A stretch of DNA of 64,000 nt from Chalara sp. BL73 (taxonomy: Eukaryota; Ascomycota; Leotiomycetes; Helotiales): positions 113,494 to 177,493 of the forward strand of contig CAKJVC010000205.1 of assembly GCA_918026815.1 (NCBI GenBank). The letters are read 5' to 3'. The notes beneath the pieces were generated by a model, which did no database searches, was not told the DNA's origin, and was given only the letters and a program-made list of their open reading frames with translations. Numbering within the stretch: the first letter of the stretch is position 1; each line of letters opens with the position of its first letter. Both the position numbers and the translations under genes were made by a program. This document shows positions 56,851 through 64,000 of the stretch, one piece after another.

Positions 56851-59800
56851 TTTTTTAAACTTTTTTTAAGCAAATCAAAATTTTGTTAATAAAATTTTGC
56901 TAACAATTTAAAGCAATTAAAGTTGTTTTTAAATTTTTATATGTTTTTTAAGTATAAGTAGTTTTTTTATTTAACGAAATATTTAATTTGTGTTTTAATG
57001 TACTTGTAGTTTAAAATTTGTTTTACTTTATATTCGGCGTTTAAATTAACTAAAAAAATTTCGGTTTTAAATATTAGTAAAATACTCGATAATGCTTTTT
57101 TAAGCAAAAATACGTAAAATACTAAATAAATATTTATATTTTTAAGTAAATTTAGTTTGTAATTTAAAAGTTTTTTGACTTTTTTAATTTTGTAAAGTTT
57201 TAGTTTTTTATAGTTTAGTTTGTTATTTAGCTTTTTAATGTTAATGTTTTTTTTAAATAAATAAATTTTTTTTTTTTTTTAAAAAATAAGCTTTTAACTA
57301 CGTTTTTTATTGTAGTAATAAACGTTTTTTTTTTACGACAAACTGCAAGTTTTTTGTTAGTTTTTTATGTAATTTTTTAATATTTTAAATCTGGATTTAA
57401 GTATACTTATTATTAATATTTGTAATTTTTAGTTTTTTGTATACTATTAGCTCGTAACTATAATTAGCGAAAAATAGTAAAATTGTAGTTGTTTTTGTAA
57501 CTAAGCTGTTGTATACAAACTGCGCAAGTAATAGTAGTTGTACTTAATTGTTTTGTTTGTAATTAATATAGTATTTAAAATATGTTTTTACTATTTAGTT
57601 TATTTTTTTTGTTTAGCTGTTTATTTATAAATAAAAAAATATAAATAGCTTTTTTTTAACGTTTAATTGCGCTATTAAGTTTATTTAAAATTTAAACGTA
57701 AAAAACTTGTTTTTATTCAATATAATTTTTTTTAATAATTCGTATAAAACAATTACTTTTTTAAAAAAAGTATATACAAAATTTTTTGCTATATTTAGCT
57801 TATAGTATAAAACGAGTATTATATACTTTGTTAGTTTTTTTATTATAATTAAAATAAAGTCGTATTTTACTTTTATTACTAAATTTTTAAATTTCGAAAG
57901 TTTAACAATAAAGTTTTAAAATATTAATTTTTACAGTATAAATAATATCGGAATTGTTTTTATTTGTTTATAAAAAGCTCGACGAAACGCTTTGTTTTTA
58001 ATACAAATATTACAACTATTAACTACTGTTTTTACTATAGTTTTTAATTTTAAATATTAAAAAGTTTTTGTTATTTTTTTATAAGTTTTTTTTATTTTTT
58101 AGTATTTGTATACAAAAAAGCTATACTGTTTTTTAATAAAGCTTTTTTTTATTTTTTTTAATATATACAGCTTTTTTGTATTTTTTTGTCGAAAAATTCT
58201 GTTGTTTTTTTTATTTTTTTACAAAGTAAGTTTTAGTATACGTTATATACTAAAGTTTTGTTTCGCGCTATTTTTAAAGCGTACTAACTATAATTTACTA
58301 AAATCGTGTTTTATAGTAACTGCAATTTTTTTTATATTAAAAACAAAGTTACTGTTTTTAAGTATTTTAAGTAAAACTGTTTTTTTATATACTTTAAAAT
58401 TTTTATATTTTGGTTTTTTGTTTAGCGCGTTAGTTTTAATATTATTTGTTTTATTAACATATTTAATAACTAAGTTAAATTCGGCTAGTTTTTTTGCTTA
58501 TTTAGCTAATTTTCGATTTTTTAAAATTTTAATAATAGTAAAAGTTCGAAAATTTATATAGTCGGTATAAATAATAACTGTAAACTTAGCTTTTTGCAAG
58601 TAAATACGTTAATATTTAAACGTTTTTATAATTGCAAATAGTTTTTTTTTGTATATATTATAGTTTTATTTAGTCGATAATATAGTTTTTAAAAAGTAAA
58701 CAATAAAGTATAGTTTATTGTTATTGTTTTTTTAAAAGTATATCGTTTTTATTGTTATATCGGAAATATCGGTTTTTACTATATTTGCTTTGTTACAATT
58801 GTAATATTTAAAAATAAGTTTTTTAGTGAATTTATTTTTAATTTTTTTAAAAACTGTTTTTTAATTTATTTTTTATTCGAAAAATACGTTTTTTTTAGTT
58901 AATTACGTTAAAAAGTACGCAAGTTTTAAATATTTTTTAATAAATTGTTAGTAAAAATTAGCGAATTTTAAAAATAATTGTATGTTTTTTACGTTGCGTA
59001 ATAATTTCTATTTTTAAATATTTTTAATTTTAATAAAATTAATTGCAAAGTATTTTGTTTTAACAATATATTTTAAAAAGTTTATTTTAGTAACGCTAAA
59101 TTTACATTTCGATAGTTTTAGCCGGAAATTTATTTAAACGAATTTTTTTATAACTTGTTTTATATATTTTTCGTGTTTTTTTAGCTTTTTTAAAAAAATT
59201 AAAATATTGTTAAAATAATATACAACAGTTTTTTAAAAAAATTCTTTTAGTATATTTTTATTTTGTTTTTAGTATATAGTCGAAATATTAATTAAACTAA
59301 AAAGTATAACTATATATTTTTATAGTTTCAAAAACAATATAAAAACTGTTTTTTATTTATAGCTTTTTTTAATTTGTATTAAAACAAACGAACTTTTTTA
59401 ATTAAATTTAATAAATATTTTTGTTTTAGTTAAATTGTTTTGCAAATATTAGTTATTAAATACAAAATATACATTTTTTATTATAATATTGTTTAAGTTA
59501 TAATAGTTTATACAAAGTTTTTTTTTAAAGTTTTTTTTGTTTTTTTTTTTTTTTTATATTAGCAGTATATTTAATACTGCCGGCAATTTAAATTTTTTAA
59601 TTTATTTTTTTTTCGCTAATTTTTGTATATATTTTTTAAGCGTTTTTAAAGTTTGTAAATTATAAAGTTTTAGTTTCTTAAAAAATAGCTTTTTTTTTTT
59701 TTTTAAATTAATTTTATAGTTTTATAGTTAATATTTTAGCAAAACACATATATTTTGTAAGTTTTCGAACAATTATAAACACTTTTTATATAGTACAAGT

Positions 59801-60100
59801 ATTTAATCGAATATATTTTTTATATTTTATTATACTGGATTTTTAAGTTTTTAAAGTTTTAGTTTAAAAAAAGCAGCGCTAGTTTTTTTTTTGTTATACG
59901 TATTTTATAAATTATTTTTTATACAAGTGCATTTATTAAACCGAATACTGTTATTCGTTTAATTTATATTTAAATTATATTTTTTAACTTAAAAAATTTT
60001 AAAAATAATATTATGCTTTTTAATTAGTATAGCGTTAAAAACTATTTTTTAGCGTGCTTTTTAATATAACTATTTTTATAAACAAAGTTTTTTTTTAACT
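56850..60100 (-). pseudogene. Degenerate Gy-D pol, copy 2
   Basis: Collinear with 34270-37500. The RT active-site region at about 59.19-59.23 kb has the same bases as copy 1 (TTGTTAAAATAATATACAAC on the plus strand), that is, Asn-Asn for Asp-Asp. The 151-codon plus-strand frame at 58106-58561 lies opposite pol and is hydrophobic and T-rich: a shadow. Upstream, 60.1-61.85 kb corresponds to gag and is unreadable. Confidence 0.8.
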
Positions 60101-61852
60101 TATTTATTTATACCGACGTTTTTATTATTAATTACTGTTATTTAGTATAAACGTTTTTTATACTTTGTTTTAATTGTTTTTTTAAACGTATTTTATATTA
60201 ATATATATATTTATAATTTTAATATTAATTATAACTTTTATATTCGCGTTTTTTAGCTTTACAGTTTTTTTAAATTAATATAATTTCGAAATAATTATTA
60301 TTTATTTTAGTTTTTGTTTTTAATAATATTATTATATATAACATTTAGTTATAGTTTATAATCGAGTTTTTTTTATTAGTTTATAAAATTTGTTTTCGAT
60401 TATATAACTAATTTTTAGCTTTTATTTTTAGCGAATATTTTGTAGTTAAAGTTTTTAGTTATACGTTGTTATATATAACGTTTTTTAAGTTGTTTATTAT
60501 TTTTTAAATGTTTTTTTTTTTTAAGTATTGTTTTAAACTCGAAAGTCGTTTTTAATTACGTATTTTTCGATAATTTTTTGTTAGTTAGTTTAAACGTTAT
60601 ACAACGTTCGTTTTTATAAATAACTTTAATTTTTATTTCGAAAAGTTTTGTGTTTATACTTTTTTTGTAGCTTTTTTTAATAGTTAAATTTTTTATATTT
60701 GTTAAAAAAACTACGTTTTAGCTTTTTTCGAACAAAACTAGTTTTTATTTTTTTTATTTTTAAATAAAATTTCGAAACTAGTATTAAATTTATAATTTTT
60801 AAAATAAAAAACTCGAATTTTAAAAGTTGTATAACTATTTTTATATTTTCGAGTTTTTTTTAAAAATCTATAAAAAATTTTTGTGTTTTATATTTTTTAT
60901 TTGTTTTTTATACAAGCTTTTTTAATTTAAATAGTGTTAGTTTGTTTTTGTTTTCGTTTTTTTATAAAACGAAACTATATATTTTTTGCTGCAAATATAA
61001 TACAGTTTGTTTTTTTTACGTTGCATTTTTTTTAAATATAAACTTTTTTTTTTTTGTAGTATTTAATTTTTATAAATTTTAACTAACAGTTTAGTTTTTT
61101 TTAAATTACGCTTTTTTTTCGTTTTGTAGTAGCAACATTTTTTATAAATTTTTAGTTTTTGTAAAAATTGCTAATTTTGTTGTTTATTAATATAAACATT
61201 TCGATTAAAATTTTTATATTTGTAAAGTTATTTATTCGAATAAATTTTAAGTTTTTTATATAATAACTAATTAAAACTTGTACGTTTTAGCCGGTTTAAA
61301 CAATATATTTTTAAATTTCGTAGCGTAAACAATAGTCGTTTTTGTTTATTGTAAACTATATAAATATTACTTAACAGTTTTTTTTATTTATATTTTCGAA
61401 TACTGCTTTAATTGCTTTTTAAATTCCGACTATTTTTTAACGCTATTTTAGTAATTGTTATATATTTGTCGATATTTTCGTTATACTAAAAATAGTTTTT
61501 TAAAAGCAGTATAACTTATTTAGCCGTATTTTTTTAAAATAAAAACAGTAAACAAACAGTAAACTTTTTATAAAAAATTTGTTGTTATTAAATTTTTAAT
61601 AAATTTTTATTTAAAAAAAAAAAGTTTTAAAATTTTTTGTTTTTGTAATATTTGTTCGGCAAAAATTTTTTAAAGTTTTCGAAACTTCGATTTTAGTAAA
61701 TTTAACGTCGAAAAACTTAATATTTTCGTTTTGTCGGTAATAGTAATATTTAAAGTAACTACTTTTTTTAGTTTTTGTTTTAAAATGCTAGCAAAAAGCT
61801 TTTTGTATTAAATGCTATATTACTTAATTACTTTAAAACTTAGTACTTAAAA

Positions 61853-62301
61853 TGTAATATACTAAATAGTTTTAAACTTAAATAGCTAAACTTAAAACTC
61901 GTTAGTTAGTATAGTATATATAAAATAAATTAAACATTATTTTTACTAAAAAGTAAAACGTTACAAGTATAATAAATAAACTATATTGCTAAACTATAAT
62001 AAAAGTTAAATACGAAACTTTTAAATTATAAAACTACGACTATTTATATACTATAACTAAACTAAAGTTTTTAAAGTTTTAAAATTTATACGAACTTTTA
62101 AAACTTTTCTAAACTTTATTACGTAACGTAGCCGCGATTTTCGGGGTCTAAAAAGCTGTTTGCTTTTTACTTACTTAAAGTTTTAGGACACTGGCTAATC
62201 CTGGGACTCACATTCCTAGGATCCTATTGGTCCCGGGGTGCCAGAGCGTCCTGGGGCTCTCTCCTGGGACCTCAGCAGGTCCCAGGATTCGGTTCGTGAC
62301 A
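61853..62301 (-). repeat. 5' LTR of Gy-D copy 2
   Basis: TGTAATATA (RIP form of TGTAACGTA) to TTCGTGACA. The outer 110 bp (with CTGGGGCTCTCTCCTGGGAC) are intact. Confidence 0.92.
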
Positions 62302-62319
62302 CTAGCTACAATACTAAGC

Positions 62320-62587
62320 TATAATACTCGCGTTTAAAATTTACAATACTAGCATAAACGTCGAAACAACGTTTTAAAAAAAAGCAATGTCAGGCGTTAA
62401 AATGTTACGTGCTAAAAGCACTAAAAAGCTCGGTAAAAACACTGAAACTTGGCATGTATAAGCATGTAAAAAGTCGCTAGAGGTTCGGAAGGTATAAGTA
62501 GAAAACTCGGGACGTAGTAGAAAAGGTAGAGATTAGTCTTGGTATCAATTGCAGTTGACTTGTGCCACCCTACTCCAGCACCTTACA
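62320..62587 (+). repeat. 3' LTR of Gy-E
   Basis: It is taken to start TATAAT (RIP form of TGTAAC) by alignment of length with 49043-49313, and ends CACCTTACA. It matches 20704-20975 inverted. The left limit is uncertain; the candidate TSD at 20.7/21.14 kb would put it further upstream, at about 55.55 kb. Confidence 0.65.
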
Positions 62588-64000
62588 GCGCGCGTCCTAG
62601 CTGTACGGGACCTGAGCGTTCCCTTCCTTTTGTATTCTACAAGCGTGTATTTTACAATAGTATTATATCACTTCGCTCCCTCGATTGACTATTCTATAGC
62701 TCTGTTTCACACCGTCACAACATTATTTACTTTTTTAATATTTTTTTACATTTTGCTTGTTTGCTGTTTCAGAGTTTTTACCAATACTTATTGTAGCAAA
62801 AGTGTATTTAAGTATTTTTGTAATATTTTGTTAAATTTTGTTACGATTTTTTAATATATACGTTATAAAATAGCTAAAGTTTTCGTTTTAATTTTAATTG
62901 TATAATTTTTATATTTAAAAACTAAATTGTATTACTTGTTTTTTAGCAAGTTTGTTACTTTATTCGCTTTTAGCTTATTTAATTTGTACTATACTATTAA
63001 AGAGTCGTTTATAAAAAACACAAAAATACTGTTTGTTTTTCGTTTATATAAAAAATACTTTTTTTTTTTCAGTTTACTATAAATTTTAATTTTTTAAAGT
63101 AATTATAAACTTTTTAAACTATAGTATCGAAATTTTTTAAAACTGTATAGCGCGCGATTTAGTTTTATATATATTTCCGGTATTTTAAAACTATTTAAAA
63201 ATTAGTAAACGATTTGTATTTTATTTTGTTTCGTTTTGCGTTAATAAAAGCGTTAACTATTGAAATAGTATGCTAAGTTGACTATAGTCAACTTGAGAAA
63301 AGAAGCTTGTGCTATACGTAAAGTCTGCCCGATTGCAGTGGTTTAAAAAAATGAATTAACTTGATTGTAAAGATCCCACAAAAGTGCTCAGTAAAAAATG
63401 CGACTTTTTACTAATAACTAAGCTATTACGTAAAGTATAGTTTATGTTTTACAAATAAACTACATTACTAATTTTAACACTTTTATTTAGTATATTTGTA
63501 ATAAAGCATATATTTAGCTTTACTATTTTTTATTGCTTTTTTTTTTTTAGTTTTATTTAATTTTACCGTTTTTTTTAAACAAAAGTTGTTTTTAATAGTT
63601 TTAATAACTAGCAGTACTTTTTAAAAACAATATATTTAAAAAGTTTTGTTAGTTTGTTTACAACATAAACTTTATAAACACGTACGTTATTTGTATTCGT
63701 TTTTTTTTCACAATTACGAATATAATAATAGCAAATATCGATATATTTCGAACGTTTATACAAATAAAAGTTTTTAACTAAAATTAGCGCTTTTTAATTG
63801 TTTTTGCGAATTTTACAGTTCGCAATAGTTTTTCAATATATTTTGCGTGTTTATATTACAAAAATTTGTATTAACTATTAGTTCGTTTTAGCGTATATAA
63901 TTATTGCAACATATTTTAATTTTGTGTTAAATGCAACTATCGAAATTTGTTTTATATTTTTTAAAAACAAAATTTTCGTAAAGTATAATAATATTGTTTA
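62588..64000. other. Flanking AT-rich sequence with a short GC-richer start
   Basis: 62588-62715 keeps moderate GC (GCGCGCGTCCTAGCTG) and is not seen elsewhere in the window. The open frame 62549-62854 spans the LTR end and has no recognisable domain. From 62.75 kb the sequence is AT-rich and without readable motifs except a GC-richer patch at 63275-63400. Confidence 0.5.
63275..63294. repeat. Perfect 20-bp palindrome
   Basis: AAGTTGACTATAGTCAACTT, self-complementary, followed by about 100 bp of GC-richer sequence. TA plus GTCAACTTGAG resembles the end of a pogo/Tc1-type terminal repeat, but no partner end was found. Confidence 0.7.

Larger units (their letters stand above)
55732..62301 (-). 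mobile_element. Complete Ty3/Gypsy element Gy-D copy 2, TSD ctagc
   Basis: LTRs 55732-56185 and 61853-62301; ctagc at 55727-55731 and 62302-62306. It is collinear with copy 1 over its whole length, in the same orientation, and inserted in Gy-E. Confidence 0.94.
49314..62587 (+). mobile_element. Ty3/Gypsy element Gy-E, split by Gy-D copy 2 and a solo LTR
   Basis: Plus-strand order: gag with zinc knuckle, RT, RNase H, integrase, chromodomain, a further 3' segment, then (after Gy-D copy 2 at 55732-62301) the 3' LTR ending at 62587. Without insertions it is about 6.5 kb. The homologous fragment at 20704-21139 runs through the Gy-D insertion point uninterrupted, confirming the join. Confidence 0.78.

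Noticed and set aside
58106..58561. 151-codon plus-strand open frame, hydrophobic
   Set aside because: It lies opposite Gy-D pol, is made of Phe/Leu/Ile from T-rich DNA, and the collinear region of copy 1 does not keep it open.
1..64000. tRNA, rRNA, CRISPR or bacterial operon features
   Set aside because: None was seen; the repeats are LTRs, TIRs or tandem units, and the intron-bearing gene is fungal in structure.

Overview
The window looks like a transposon graveyard from a filamentous ascomycete (Pezizomycotina) that has undergone repeat-induced point mutation (RIP). Almost all of it is very AT-rich and consists of nested, degenerate transposons. Their reading frames are broken mainly by C-to-T and G-to-A changes: Gln codons have become TAA, and the catalytic Asp codons of the reverse transcriptases have become Asn. 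One GC-balanced island at about 41.2-44.6 kb keeps intact, intron-bearing fungal genes. I do not assign a species.

Layout. 1-9802: two Ty3/Gypsy elements of one family (Gy-A) in opposite orientation, one inserted in the other. Together they form an inverted repeat with arms of about 3.6 kb and a 0.93-kb loop. 9882-23473: a Gypsy element on the minus strand (Gy-B). Its RT gene is split by a complete second Gypsy element (Gy-C, 14023-20473, target-site duplication caagt). Gy-B is also hit by three solo LTRs and a Gy-E 3' fragment. 23.48-25.89 kb: a degenerate gag (Gy-F) carrying a GC-rich 148-bp foldback and a Gy-C-type LTR. 26.05-27.37 kb: a piggyBac-like transposon. 27.4-40.85 kb: an unclassified element or region (U) containing a complete Gypsy element (Gy-D copy 1, 33134-39754, TSD aacgt). 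It ends in a duplicated block of about 400 bp. 40.97-41.23 kb: the 5' end of a second piggyBac-like copy.

41.45-44.05 kb: the gene island. A metallo-beta-lactamase-fold hydrolase (minus) and a classical short-chain dehydrogenase/reductase (plus, one 68-bp intron) are divergently transcribed from a shared intergenic region of about 700 bp. Both look functional. 45949-47301: a Tc1/mariner element with TIRs and TA target sites. 49.04-62.59 kb: a Gypsy element on the plus strand (Gy-E), split by Gy-D copy 2 (55732-62301, TSD ctagc) and a solo LTR. 62.6-64 kb: AT-rich sequence with no assignable element.

The most interesting signal is a degenerate open frame on the strand opposite pol, between the end of pol and the 3' LTR, in two different Gypsy families (Gy-C and both Gy-D copies). 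It encodes a Cys-rich N-terminus followed by a coiled-coil segment with an alignable core. A second strong pattern is that RIP fades at the outer edges of the elements. In Gy-C and both Gy-D copies the outward-facing ends of the LTRs stay GC-rich, while the same bases in the partner LTR, facing inward, are mutated.

All element names (Gy-A to Gy-F, U, S, T) are local labels. Pseudogene boundaries are approximate because frames are broken; LTR, TSD and TIR coordinates were read base by base.
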